From Lysinibacillus fusiformis (GTDB taxonomy: Bacteria; Bacillota; Bacilli; Bacillales_A; Planococcaceae), in contig NZ_PYWL01000001.1 of NCBI RefSeq assembly GCF_003049525.1, forward strand, positions 1 through 64,000: DNA of 64,000 bases. The letters run 5' to 3'. The translations under genes and the position numbers were made by a program. The notes under the pieces were generated by a model. The model was given only the letters and a program-made list of their open reading frames with translations, was not told where the DNA came from and made no database searches. Positions 32,568 through 41,776 of the stretch are shown piece after piece. The stretch's first letter is position 1. Every line of letters starts with the position of its first letter.

Positions 32568-33308
32568 TTAATTTTTCAGTTTAAACACTATAAAATCAGC
32601 ACAATGCAAATCTTCCTCAAATTGAGGGTACTTTTCAAGCATCTCTTGTGACGGTCTCGGCTCTATAATTTTTTCTATATGAAAGCCCGCTTCCGTAATT
32701 GCTTCCACATAGCTTGTTAATGTGCGATGAAACAATACAATAGGTGGGTCTGCAGCTAGTTGTTGATAAACACCTTCATAAAAGTAACGCTGTACCTTCC
32801 AATACTGCTGATCCAGCTGCTCATGTCTAATCCATCCACTATTTGGCGTGACAAAGCAGGGATGCAATATTGAAAAAACAAAAGTGCTATTCGGCTTTAA
32901 AAGACGATACATCTCACGTATTGTAGCACGATAATCCTCTAAATCTTGAAGTACCATATTCGAAACGATACAATCAAATTGATTGTCTGCTAAGAACGTT
33001 AAATTTTCACAATTACCATGAAAAAATTGAACGGGCAACTGCTGTGGTGTTCTTTCCATAGCAATGTCTAGCATTTTTTGTGAAAAATCAACAGCCGTTA
33101 CGATAGCCCCTTGTTTCACTAGTAATCTACTTAAGTATCCTTCGCCACACCCCGCATCTAATAGATGCTTTCCATCCACCTCTCCCAGTAGAGAAAATAT
33201 AGTGGGGTTTAATAGTACTTCACGATGAATATCACCATACTCATGATAATTAGCGATATACCTTTCCGCATATTGATTCCAACGTTTAATGGCTTGTTCT
33301 GTATTCAT
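32568..33308 (-). CDS. Class I SAM-dependent methyltransferase
   Basis: 246 aa. Motif I is HLLDAGCGEGYLSRLLV (about residues 46-62), followed by VTAVDFSQKML, the acidic post-I strand, DCIVSNMVLQDLEDY and FVFSILHPCF. The HPCF motif occurs in UbiE/BioC-like small-molecule methyltransferases. No Cys or RNA-binding domain is present, so the substrate is probably a small molecule. It shares an operon with the DUF6886-like gene. Confidence 0.85.
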   Translation of the reverse strand: MNTEQAIKRWNQYAERYIANYHEYGDIHREVLLNPTIFSLLGEVDGKHLLDAGCGEGYLSRLLVKQGAIVTAVDFSQKMLDIAMERTPQQLPVQFFHGNCENLTFLADNQFDCIVSNMVLQDLEDYRATIREMYRLLKPNSTFVFSILHPCFVTPNSGWIRHEQLDQQYWKVQRYFYEGVYQQLAADPPIVLFHRTLTSYVEAITEAGFHIEKIIEPRPSQEMLEKYPQFEEDLHCADFIVFKLKN

Positions 33309-33456
33309 AAAAATACCTCATTTCAATGTAAAATCGTAACGTTACGTCCCATGTGCACTTGTCTATTTTTCCATATAAAGAAAAAAATATATAGACTTTT
33401 ATTTAATTTTTTAATATCATGTAGATAGAGGCACGCCTTCTTTAAGTAAATGACTC

Positions 33457-33487
33457 AAGCCAGAAATCCATATAGGATTTCTGGCTT
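33457..33487 (-). terminator. Terminator of the YbfB-type MFS gene
   Basis: AAGCCAGAAATCC (33457-33469) pairs perfectly with GGATTTCTGGCTT (33475-33487); T-rich flanks. Confidence 0.75.
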
Positions 33488-33494
33488 TTATGCT

Positions 33495-34679
33495 TTATAT
33501 CGAAATGGTATGTTCAGCAACAGCTTCTTTTTTTATGGTCAGCCATCTGCCCACTAACATCACTAGTAATGCCACAAAGACGATTATACCCGCAAAGACT
33601 AGCGCTGCCTTATAGCTATTATAAATATTGACCAGCTGACCCGCGACAATAGGTCCAATTATTTGTCCAAACGCATAAAACGTTGTTAGTAATGATACAA
33701 CAAATCCACTTTGTGTAGGAAAAAGTTGCCGTGCATAGGATGTAGTCAGTGTCACAATACCTACAAAGGTTAGACCGAATAAAAATGATGCTACTAATAC
33801 ACTCCATACAGTTTGTGAAAATACAGGTAACAAGATGCCTATTACTTGAAGTATGTATGCCACAAACAAAATTTTTATTGCTGAAAACTTCTCTAATAAG
33901 ATCGTCCAAACAGGTGCCGATGGGATTGCCGCTAATCCTACAATGACCCAGCTATACGAGGAGTACGCTTGGAGAGAAGGAATATTATGAATAATATCCA
34001 CTAAAAAAGTACCTGTAATAATATACCCTAGTCCCTCAAGTCCATATGACAAAATAAGCCATGGCATAAAGCCCTTTGTCATTTTCGTATTAGAAGAATT
34101 CGCTACTTTTAACGTATCTTGAATCTCTAAACCTCTCCATAAAATAGTAGTAATCAGTAAAAAAACAACTGATAGTATGCCTAGTCCTAACCATGTTCCT
34201 TGCCATGCAAGTCTCGCTTCAATAAGAGGAACGCATATGCCTGAAATGGCAATTCCTAGCCCTATACCACTAAATACATAGCCCGACCATCGGGATAGTG
34301 AGTGTTTCGCCAAATAATCCATGACAATACTAGACGTTAAAACAAAAATTAGTCCACCTGTAATACCAGCGATTAATCGAAGAATTAACCATATACTATA
34401 CAGCTCCATCAAGCCCATTAATCCAACTGATAGGACATTAAAAATAACACTTACCATTAAAATTTGTTTACGCTGACGATGAATAAAGCCCGCCCATAGT
34501 GCACCAATGAAATAGCCAATATAATTACTTGAAGCTAAAAACCCAGCAACTTCTAAAGAAAATCCTACATCCTGTCGCATAAACGGTAGAATCGGCGTAA
34601 AAGCAAATCGACTAATGCCCATAGCGATGACGAGTAATAAAATTCCTCCGAAAACAATCCCCATATGTTGACGATTCAT
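33495..34679 (-). CDS. YbfB/YjiJ-family MFS transporter
   Basis: 394 aa from ATG 34679, 5 nt after AAAGGGGGG; the frame extends 15 codons further without a site. About twelve membrane helices. The conserved GISRFAFTPILPFMRQDVGF near the N-terminus and IGYFIGALWAGFI define the YbfB/YjiJ group. It is divergent from a LysR regulator 112 bp away, its likely controller. Substrate unknown. Confidence 0.87.
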   Translation of the reverse strand: MNRQHMGIVFGGILLLVIAMGISRFAFTPILPFMRQDVGFSLEVAGFLASSNYIGYFIGALWAGFIHRQRKQILMVSVIFNVLSVGLMGLMELYSIWLILRLIAGITGGLIFVLTSSIVMDYLAKHSLSRWSGYVFSGIGLGIAISGICVPLIEARLAWQGTWLGLGILSVVFLLITTILWRGLEIQDTLKVANSSNTKMTKGFMPWLILSYGLEGLGYIITGTFLVDIIHNIPSLQAYSSYSWVIVGLAAIPSAPVWTILLEKFSAIKILFVAYILQVIGILLPVFSQTVWSVLVASFLFGLTFVGIVTLTTSYARQLFPTQSGFVVSLLTTFYAFGQIIGPIVAGQLVNIYNSYKAALVFAGIIVFVALLVMLVGRWLTIKKEAVAEHTISI

Positions 34680-34791
34680 AGTGTCCCCCCTTTCCCCTAT
34701 TGTAATTAAAAGGATACCGAGCAAAAATTAATAAATCTAATATATAATCTATATAAATGCATAAAAATAATTTATAAAAGGTGTGTCTATC

Positions 34792-35682
34792 ATGAATCTA
34801 CATGCACTGCGGTTATTTACAAAGGTAGCCGAGCTCAATAGTGTTTCCAAAGCTGCGCAAGCCCTTATGATTAGTCAGCCCGCTGTAACCATTCAAATTC
34901 GAAATTTAGAAAAAGAACTAGGTTTAACATTGCTAGAATCGAAAGGTAGAGGTATTACACTAACTCAGAGCGGTGCCTTTTTATATAAACAAGCACAGCG
35001 CTTATTTGATTTAGAAATAGATATCGAAAATAAAGTAGAACAGTTAAAAAATACAGGCCATGAGGAATTACAAATTGCTTCCACACATGTGCCCTCTCAT
35101 TTTTTATTACCTAAATTATTAGCCCATTTTAAACAAGTCTACCCAACTACGCATATTCATTTAAAAACAGCTAATTCACAGCAAGTAATAGAGGAGTTAC
35201 TCCATTATAAAGCAGATTTAGCCTTTATCGTTAAAGAAGATGGTCATCACCCTGATATTCATTACCAATTTCTGATGAATTTAGATTATTGGTTTATTGT
35301 GCCATACAATCACTCATTAGCCGGTCAAACGGTTTCACTTTCCGAACTCATGCAACAGCCCTTTGTCACAAGAGAAGATGGTAGCTCCACAAAGGAATAT
35401 TTAAATGCATTATGTAAAGTACATAAGATACCCCCACCTAAAGTGGGACTACAACTAGATGGAATCAATGAGTCCATTCATGCAATTGCAGCTGGTTTCG
35501 GGACGATGCTTGCCCCATCCATAGCAGCATCCAGCTTTATCCATCAGCAACAAATAGCACGAGTGTTTATTGAAAATATTGACATTCAGCGCCCAGTTTA
35601 TCTTTGTACACGGAAAAATGAACAACCTCATTCTTCTTCATTTAATAACTTTCTTCATATCATTCATGAAACAACTTCTTAG
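34792..35682 (+). CDS. LysR-family transcriptional regulator
   Basis: 296 aa from ATG 34792 (after AAAAGGTG); an in-frame GTG lies 9 nt earlier. The N-terminal HTH is HALRLFTKVAELNSVSKAAQ then ALMISQPAVTIQIRNLEKEL. The remainder is a substrate-binding-like effector domain. It lies divergent to the MFS transporter, the typical regulator-target layout, so it probably activates that gene in response to its substrate. Confidence 0.9.
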   Translation: MNLHALRLFTKVAELNSVSKAAQALMISQPAVTIQIRNLEKELGLTLLESKGRGITLTQSGAFLYKQAQRLFDLEIDIENKVEQLKNTGHEELQIASTHVPSHFLLPKLLAHFKQVYPTTHIHLKTANSQQVIEELLHYKADLAFIVKEDGHHPDIHYQFLMNLDYWFIVPYNHSLAGQTVSLSELMQQPFVTREDGSSTKEYLNALCKVHKIPPPKVGLQLDGINESIHAIAAGFGTMLAPSIAASSFIHQQQIARVFIENIDIQRPVYLCTRKNEQPHSSSFNNFLHIIHETTS

Positions 35683-35689
35683 AAAAAAA

Positions 35690-35720
35690 GGCACTCTAGC
35701 ATCAAAAAAGAGTGCCTTTT
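35690..35720 (+). terminator. Terminator of the LysR gene
   Basis: GGCACTC (35690-35696) pairs with GAGTGCC (35710-35716), followed by TTTTTC. Confidence 0.75.
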
Positions 35721-35810
35721 TCTATCTTTCAGCGTCTGTCAAAGCTGTAAAAATGTAGGCTGAGCCATTTTTTTACCACTAACCACTCCCTATTATTATT
35801 CGTTTTTTTA

Positions 35811-35839
35811 TAGACTTAATAGTTTAAATAGCCTATAAT
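35811..35839 (+). promoter_or_regulatory. Promoter of the guanine deaminase operon
   Basis: -35 TAGACT (35811-35816), 17-bp spacer, perfect -10 TATAAT (35834-35839). It starts transcription ~35 bp before the guaD ATG, too short for a riboswitch. Confidence 0.55.
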
Positions 35840-35881
35840 AATCCGTGTTATTATCAATAAACGAACATTAAGGTGGTTTTT

Positions 35882-37249
35882 ATGGCTGAATATACGCAAA
35901 TTTTCAAAGGAACAGCTTTTACTAGTAAATCTGCTACTGAAGTTCAGATTTTAAAAGATTATTTATTTTTCATTAATGCAGATGGCATGATTGAAAAAAC
36001 AGTCTCTCCTGAACATGTTGATTACCAACAATTATTAACTACATACCAACACCATAAACATTTTCATCCATTAGATGAAGGTCAATATTTCTTACCAGGA
36101 TTTGTCGACTTGCATGTACATGCACCACAATGGGCGCAATCTGGTACAGCTTTAGACATACCACTTTATGATTGGTTGAACACATATACCTTCCCTATCG
36201 AATCAAAATTTTCGGATTTAGTATTTGCTCAAGAGGTTTACGAAGATTTAGTGAGCACACTCCTTGCTAACGGCACTACAACATCCTTATATTTTGCGAC
36301 GGTTCATAAAGAGGCTAGTATTCTTTTAGCAAAAATTTGTGCTGAAAAGGGGCAACGAGGATTAGTCGGAAAAGTGGTGATGGATGACCCTGAACAAAAT
36401 CCTCATTTTTACCGAGATGCTACTACACAAACAGCTCTTGCTGATACAGAAGAATTCATTTTAGCTGTTAAGGATTTAGCAAAGACAACTAAGCAAGGTG
36501 TATATCCTGTTGTCACTCCTCGCTTCATTCCAAGTTGTACCGACCATGCTTTAAAGGGCTTAGGGGAATTAGCAGCAAAATACAATACACATATCCAATC
36601 TCACTGTAGTGAAAGTGATTGGGAACATGGCTACGTCAAGGAAAGATTCCATAAAAATGATGCTGAGGCTCTCCATGATTTTGGTTTATTAGGCGAAAAA
36701 TCTGTTATGGCCCATTGTAATTTCCTAAGCGATGATGATGCACGTTTATTTGCTGAGACAGGCACAGCTATCGGTCATTGCCCAATATCTAATGCCTATT
36801 TTGCAAATAGCGTTATTCCCATTGCCCGTTTCCATGCACTCGGCGTTGATATTGGATTAGGTTCAGATATATCTGGTGGATTTTCCCCTAGCCTTTTCGA
36901 TAATGCAAGACAAGCTGTCATGTCATCGAGAATGCTTGAAGATGGGGTAGATACAGCAATCGCAGCCAATAAACGTGGTGTTCCAAATTCACGTATTACG
37001 ATTAATGAAGCCTTTTATCTAGCGACAGCTGGTGGCGGTGAAAGCTTAAGCCTTCCAATTGGTCGTTTACAGGAAAACTATACATGGGATGTACAAATCA
37101 TTGATACAAAGACCCATTCTGCAAAACTTCCGATTTTCGATAGCCAAGAAGCATTACACGATATTTTCCAAAAAATGATGTATCTTGTCCGTCCTGAAAA
37201 TATCCGTGAGGTTTGGGTCCAAGGGAATAAAGTTCATTCTAGGGACTAA
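35882..37249 (+). CDS. guaD: Guanine deaminase
   Basis: 455 aa from ATG 35882 (AAGGTGG 5 nt upstream; an in-frame GTG 9 nt earlier is unlikely). Amidohydrolase that converts guanine to xanthine. Metal ligands are in FVDLHVHAPQW (HxH), QSHCSESDWEHGY, AHCNFLSDDD and the final Asp in DIGLGSDISGG. The PQWAQSGTALDIPLYDWL stretch is the guanine deaminase signature. It is followed 51 bp later by a nucleobase permease, which would supply its substrate. Together they feed purine salvage or nitrogen supply. Confidence 0.92.
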   Translation: MAEYTQIFKGTAFTSKSATEVQILKDYLFFINADGMIEKTVSPEHVDYQQLLTTYQHHKHFHPLDEGQYFLPGFVDLHVHAPQWAQSGTALDIPLYDWLNTYTFPIESKFSDLVFAQEVYEDLVSTLLANGTTTSLYFATVHKEASILLAKICAEKGQRGLVGKVVMDDPEQNPHFYRDATTQTALADTEEFILAVKDLAKTTKQGVYPVVTPRFIPSCTDHALKGLGELAAKYNTHIQSHCSESDWEHGYVKERFHKNDAEALHDFGLLGEKSVMAHCNFLSDDDARLFAETGTAIGHCPISNAYFANSVIPIARFHALGVDIGLGSDISGGFSPSLFDNARQAVMSSRMLEDGVDTAIAANKRGVPNSRITINEAFYLATAGGGESLSLPIGRLQENYTWDVQIIDTKTHSAKLPIFDSQEALHDIFQKMMYLVRPENIREVWVQGNKVHSRD

Positions 37250-37300
37250 TGATTCATCAACTGTCTATTAAAAATTTATCAATATGAGGTGCACATTTTC

Positions 37301-38653
37301 GTGGAAACGCAACATAGCAAACTAACTAATACAACGAGAAAAACAACCAAATTAACCGTACTGCCAGATGAAAAAGTTTCGATTGGTCAATCAGCGTTAC
37401 TAGGTTTACAGCATGTCATGGCAATGGATGTTTACGTTGTCCCATTTTTAATCGCCATGCTAATTGGCTTACAAACTGGTCAAGCCAGTGCATTAATCCA
37501 ATCAACCTTTATTGCTGCAGGGCTTGCAACTATTATACAAACACATTTCTGTATGAAATTACCAATGGCGCAGGGCCCTTCCTATGTTCCACTAGGAGCA
37601 ATCGTTGGTATTTACGCAGCCAGTGGCAGTGGGGATTTAGGGTGGAGCACAATATTAGGCGCAAGCTTAGTTGGTGCCATTTTAGTAATTATTTTAGGCT
37701 ACACAGGTATCTTCAATAAAATTGTACAAACATTTATTCCGCCAATTGTAGGGGGAACAATTATTTTTGTTGTTGGTCTATCGTTAATGCCTGTCGGTTT
37801 AAGCGATAATATTTTTAATGGAGCAGGTGCATCCATTCAACAAAATATTTATTTAGCATTGATATCAGCAGTAGTCCTAATGATTTGTGTAATGCTAGGT
37901 ACAGTCTTCCATCAAAAGGGGCGTCTATTCCGTATTGGCTCCGTTATTATTGCTTTAATAGTTGGTAGTATTGCTGCAAATAGGATGGGAGTTTTAGATT
38001 TATCAGCTGTTTCACAAGCAAAATGGTTTAGTATGCCTCAAATTCCATTCGCGGATTTCAGCTTTAGCTTTAATATTTCTGCCATTATTACAATGGTCAT
38101 TATTTATATTGTCTTAATGGCGGAAACAACAGGAACATGGTTTGCTATTAGTAATGTTATCGATAAACCTTTAACGGATCAGCAAATTAATCGAGGTGTT
38201 GTCGGTGAAGGGATTGGCTGTTTTATTGCTTCATTACTAGGTTCTACACCAGTAACTGGTTACTCAACAAATGCAGGGGTAATTTCCATTACAGGAATTG
38301 CCAGTCGTCGCGTATTTATCGCTGCGGGTATTTGGTTTATTGTTTTTGGCTTCTCTGGTAAATTAGCCGCTCTCATTTCAGCCATTCCCTCGGCTGTCAT
38401 TGGAGGAGTATTTGTCATTGTTTGCGGCATCATTGCTATTAGTGGTTTACAGGTCATGAAAAATGAACATATTGGCGAAAAGGAAATGTATGTGATTGCT
38501 ATTCCAGTTATTTTAACGTTAGCATTGACATTATTACCAGATGATTTCTTGTATTCATTACCGACAACTGTTCAATATTTATTCGGCTCACCAATTGCCA
38601 CAGCTGCACTTGTAGCCATTATCCTCAATAAAATATTACCACGCTCAAAATAA
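37301..38653 (+). CDS. NCS2-family purine/xanthine permease
   Basis: 450 aa from GTG 37301 (9 nt after GAGGTG). Some fourteen membrane helices. The family signature appears as AQGPSYVPLGAIVGIYAASG near helix 3 and AETTGTWFAISNVIDKPLTD, then GVVGEGIGCFIASLLGSTPV in the QExxGx-type region. NCS2 members carry uracil, xanthine or uric acid with protons. The link to guanine deaminase favours guanine, hypoxanthine or xanthine as substrate. Confidence 0.9.
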   Translation: METQHSKLTNTTRKTTKLTVLPDEKVSIGQSALLGLQHVMAMDVYVVPFLIAMLIGLQTGQASALIQSTFIAAGLATIIQTHFCMKLPMAQGPSYVPLGAIVGIYAASGSGDLGWSTILGASLVGAILVIILGYTGIFNKIVQTFIPPIVGGTIIFVVGLSLMPVGLSDNIFNGAGASIQQNIYLALISAVVLMICVMLGTVFHQKGRLFRIGSVIIALIVGSIAANRMGVLDLSAVSQAKWFSMPQIPFADFSFSFNISAIITMVIIYIVLMAETTGTWFAISNVIDKPLTDQQINRGVVGEGIGCFIASLLGSTPVTGYSTNAGVISITGIASRRVFIAAGIWFIVFGFSGKLAALISAIPSAVIGGVFVIVCGIIAISGLQVMKNEHIGEKEMYVIAIPVILTLALTLLPDDFLYSLPTTVQYLFGSPIATAALVAIILNKILPRSK

Positions 38654-38666
38654 TGAACAATTTCAT

Positions 38667-38711
38667 GCACAACCCACTTTCACTATTAGTGAGCGAGGGT
38701 TGTGCTTTTTT
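38667..38711 (+). terminator. Terminator of the guaD-permease operon
   Basis: GCACAACCC (38667-38675) pairs with GGGTTGTGC (38697-38705), with an inner TCACT/AGTGA stem, then TTTTTT. It rules out upstream in-frame starts for the next gene. Confidence 0.8.
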
Positions 38712-38780
38712 AATTTTTCAAAAATTTCTGTTTCATTTTCTAGCAATCTGTTATACTTGAGCAAAAAAGTAGGGATTATT

Positions 38781-39899
38781 ATGGTATATGATGTCATTAT
38801 AGTTGGGGCAGGCTCTATGGGGATGGCGGCAGGTTATTATTTAGCGAAGGCAGGAAAAAATGTCTTGTTGCTGGATGCTTTTGATCCCCCACATGAGGAA
38901 GGTAGCCATCATGGAGAGACAAGAATTATTCGCTTTGCCTATGGGGAGGGAGCTAGCTATGTACCTTTCGTGAAAAGAGCTGGGGAGCTATGGCAGGAGC
39001 TCGAATCTTTAGCAGATGAAAACTTATTTTTACAAACTGGTGTAGTAAATATCGGAGAACCAACCTGCAGTTTTATTCAAAATGTAAGAGCCAGTGCTAC
39101 ACTTCATGAATTAGCACTCGAACACTATTCAGCAGCTGAAGCCATGAACAAATGGTCTGGATTATCTTTACCAGCTAATTTAGTGGCCTGCTTTGAGCCG
39201 ACAGCTGGTGTCCTTCGAGTTGAAGCATGTATTCGAGCCTATAAAAAGCTAGCTTTGGAAGCTGGGGCACGCTTACAAACAAATGAAAAAGTTGTTAGCA
39301 TCCAAGCTGGAGAAATGGTGCAAGTTCAAACGGCCAATCAAGTCTATGAAACAAACCAATTAATTGTCACTGCTGGGGCATGGGCAACTGAGCTACTGCA
39401 AACGTTGGATATCTCCCTCCCTGTTACACCAACGCGAAAAACCTTTGCATGGTTCGAAGCGGATGAAGAGCTTTATAGTGAAGAGGTCTTTCCAGCCTAT
39501 TGCTTTGAATTCGCCGATTCCTCTTACTATGGCTTCCCTAGCATTGATGGTGCAGGACTAAAGCTAGGTCGACATGATGGTGGCGAAGAAATAAATCCAA
39601 ATAGGCCTCTTCATCCATTCGATGACAAGGATCGTGCAGATTTACAACATTTTATTCAGCAATTTATGCCTCGGCATGGCGCATTAAAATACGGGAAAAC
39701 ATGCAAATATTCCATGACGCCAGATGAAGACTTCATCATTGATTTCTTACCTACTCATCAAAATATTATAATCGCGGCAGGTTTTTCAGGTCATGGCTTT
39801 AAATTTAGCAGTGCTGTTGGAGAAGCTCTCGCAGAATTAACGTTATATGGTGAATGTCAGCAGGATCTAACACGCTTCCACCTTAGTCGATTCCATTAA
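38781..39899 (+). CDS. Monomeric sarcosine oxidase / N-methyl-amino-acid oxidase
   Basis: 372 aa from ATG 38781 (AGTAGGG upstream; earlier in-frame codons lie in a terminator). FAD-binding GAGSMGMAAGYYLAKAGK at the N-terminus. GSHHGETRIIRFAYGEG is the signature of the MSOX/SolA family. KTCKYSMTPDEDF near residue 310 holds the Cys that binds FAD covalently in this family, and GFSGHGFKFSSAVGE closes the dinucleotide site. It oxidatively demethylates sarcosine or other N-methyl amino acids with production of formaldehyde and hydrogen peroxide. The exact substrate is uncertain. Confidence 0.9.
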   Translation: MVYDVIIVGAGSMGMAAGYYLAKAGKNVLLLDAFDPPHEEGSHHGETRIIRFAYGEGASYVPFVKRAGELWQELESLADENLFLQTGVVNIGEPTCSFIQNVRASATLHELALEHYSAAEAMNKWSGLSLPANLVACFEPTAGVLRVEACIRAYKKLALEAGARLQTNEKVVSIQAGEMVQVQTANQVYETNQLIVTAGAWATELLQTLDISLPVTPTRKTFAWFEADEELYSEEVFPAYCFEFADSSYYGFPSIDGAGLKLGRHDGGEEINPNRPLHPFDDKDRADLQHFIQQFMPRHGALKYGKTCKYSMTPDEDFIIDFLPTHQNIIIAAGFSGHGFKFSSAVGEALAELTLYGECQQDLTRFHLSRFH

Positions 39900-40047
39900 T
39901 TTTGGATACATGTGGGAAACGGCATTAATTGGATGCTTCATCATAAAAGATGGGAACGTAAGGCGGCAATTTCAGTCCTGGAAATAAGCGACGTTACTTT
40001 AATTCATTCTAAATCAATCTACTATTTCATTTTTATTAGACTAAAAA

Positions 40048-40094
40048 GAACCCCAAATGATAGTAACTTTATCAGTCACTATAATTTGGGGTTC
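40048..40094. terminator. Long bidirectional terminator
   Basis: GAACCCCAAAT (40048-40058) pairs perfectly with ATTTGGGGTTC (40084-40094); an inner partial stem extends it. It serves the oxidase gene and the converging HAD gene. The 70-aa frame across it is not a gene. Confidence 0.75.
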
Positions 40095-40110
40095 ATCCAT
40101 ATAGAGAATC

Positions 40111-40674
40111 TTACGCTTCAATAAGTGCTAAAAAATCCTGCCAATGATGCAATCTTGGTAACTCAACATGCTGATTATACGATTGATTTTTTAAAACTAC
40201 TTTTGTCTGTATATTGTGAAGTGTCTCCAGCACTGCTGGTTTATCATCTACATAAACATCTAAAGCAAGATCTTTTATAATCGCTACCTTCTCTGCATCT
40301 TGCATACCACAGAAAAAATGGCCCTCTTTTATTGGAAATCCTTGTGCTCCCATCCATTCTTTTGTTTGCGTACAAAATTGCTTCGGACGAGAGGTAATGT
40401 AGTAAATATCATGGCCATGCTCCGCTAAAGCTTGTAGCATTTTTAATGACCCTTCAAAAGAAGGACAGTTCGTAAAATAAATCTCTTTTAATGAACTGTT
40501 CCACATCGCTGCTCCCTCTGCATCTGATAAGCCAAATGGCTCATGAATTTCAACTCTTTTTAGCGTATGAAAAATATCAATCGGAATATTTTTTCCCATT
40601 TTTTTATTGTAAATAGCAAAGGCATGTGCCCGTAAATCTATTAGTGTATCATCAATGTCAAAACCAAATTTCAT
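40111..40674 (-). CDS. HAD-superfamily 5'-nucleotidase-like phosphatase (NT5C type)
   Basis: 187 aa. Motif I is FGFDIDDTLIDLR, with nucleophile Asp at about residue 5 and acid Asp at 7. Motif II lies in YYITSRPKQFC. Motif III/IV is in KVAIIKDLALDVYVDDKP. The fold and length resemble the YqfW/NT5C deoxynucleotidase group. It is the last gene of a ribA-ribD-monooxygenase-HAD operon, where it might remove a phosphate from a pyrimidine intermediate of riboflavin synthesis; that is inference. Confidence 0.82.
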   Translation of the reverse strand: MKFGFDIDDTLIDLRAHAFAIYNKKMGKNIPIDIFHTLKRVEIHEPFGLSDAEGAAMWNSSLKEIYFTNCPSFEGSLKMLQALAEHGHDIYYITSRPKQFCTQTKEWMGAQGFPIKEGHFFCGMQDAEKVAIIKDLALDVYVDDKPAVLETLHNIQTKVVLKNQSYNQHVELPRLHHWQDFLALIEA

Positions 40675-40690
40675 TAGGTGTTACTTCCTT

Positions 40691-41776
40691 TCATGATGCT
40701 CTATTGACAAAATGAGCAGAAAAAGTTTGTTCCCTCTCTATTTGTACTGCTAAGACATCCTCAATAGCTTGCTTTCGCATATGCTGAAAATCTTGAACAT
40801 TAAAATGAGCTAATGATTCCTTATCTAATAGAGACGCCAAACAATCAGCATCTTTTAACGCACTGTTCAGGCCAAATGCTCCGGTTGGCGTCATCGTATG
40901 AACCGCATCGCCTAATAGCACAAGACCTTTCGTACCCCAACAGTTACAGAGGCAGCTGAAAACATCTAACAGCACAAAATCTTTCCAAGACTGAATATGT
41001 TCCTTTACTGGCTCAGATAATGCGGGAAATTGCGTCGTAAGCTGTTGGATAAAAGGTATAAATGATTGTTTTCTGAGCTGTGGATAGCTCCCCTGTTCAA
41101 TATTCCACCCAATTTGAATAAAGCCACCAGCTTGCGTGAACAATGATAGTTGCTTATCTCCGATTAATGCCATTTTAATAGAGGGCTCCCAGTCTGAAGG
41201 CGCTGGAATTTTAGCCCATAATAAGTCAAAGCCATGTTTTTGTTTTTGAACATCAATATGTGCTGCCTTACGAATCGTAGAATAGCGTCCATCAGCACCG
41301 ATTATTAGTTGACTATTGATCTTTATGGTTGTTCCATCTTTTATGGCGATTACGCCTTTATAATTACCTGATGCGTCCTGGATGAGCTCCGTTACCTTCG
41401 TATGTAGCAGGCAAGTAAAGTGAGAAAATAGCAGCGTTTTTTGTAAAATTCCTTTTAATAGATTAGCTTGAGGAACATGAATTCCTAGATGGCCGACAGA
41501 GTCATTAGGAAAAATTGTTTTAAAGGCATTACCATCTGCATAATATTCTAGCTTTTCCATACGTAGTAAGCCGAGCGACTCGACTGCTTCGAAAAGTTGA
41601 TGACTTTTTAAAACAGCCTCGCCTTCTTCATTTAAATGTTCGCCCCGAAAAGACTTACCTAGGACCACATTTTGCTCTAGTAGAATGACCGATAGCCCTT
41701 TTTTGACTAGTAAATAAGATAAAAGAGCACCAGCTGGTCCAGCCCCTACTATACAAACATCCGCTTCATAGTTCAA
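40691..41776 (-). CDS. FAD-dependent monooxygenase (PHBH fold)
   Basis: 361 aa. The N-terminal GXGXXG is VCIVGAGPAGALLSYLLVKK (about residues 7-26). SFRGEHLNEEGEAVLKSHQL is followed by IIGADGRYSTIRKAAHI (DG motif) and the second FAD motif LLGDAVHTMTPTGAFGLNSA. This is a class A flavin monooxygenase related to UbiH and p-hydroxybenzoate hydroxylase, which uses NAD(P)H and oxygen. The start overlaps ribD by 4 bp. Being fused in one operon to two riboflavin-pathway genes, it may act on a lumazine, pteridine or other GTP-derived product. Confidence 0.85.
   Translation of the reverse strand: MNYEADVCIVGAGPAGALLSYLLVKKGLSVILLEQNVVLGKSFRGEHLNEEGEAVLKSHQLFEAVESLGLLRMEKLEYYADGNAFKTIFPNDSVGHLGIHVPQANLLKGILQKTLLFSHFTCLLHTKVTELIQDASGNYKGVIAIKDGTTIKINSQLIIGADGRYSTIRKAAHIDVQKQKHGFDLLWAKIPAPSDWEPSIKMALIGDKQLSLFTQAGGFIQIGWNIEQGSYPQLRKQSFIPFIQQLTTQFPALSEPVKEHIQSWKDFVLLDVFSCLCNCWGTKGLVLLGDAVHTMTPTGAFGLNSALKDADCLASLLDKESLAHFNVQDFQHMRKQAIEDVLAVQIEREQTFSAHFVNRAS

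Noticed and set aside
35800..35870. PurR box or purine riboswitch before guaD
   Set aside because: TTCG and CGAA elements are not spaced as in PurBoxes, and the ~35-nt leader is too short for a riboswitch.
39912..40124. 70-codon plus-strand frame after the sarcosine oxidase
   Set aside because: It runs through a strong bidirectional terminator and has no ribosome binding site.
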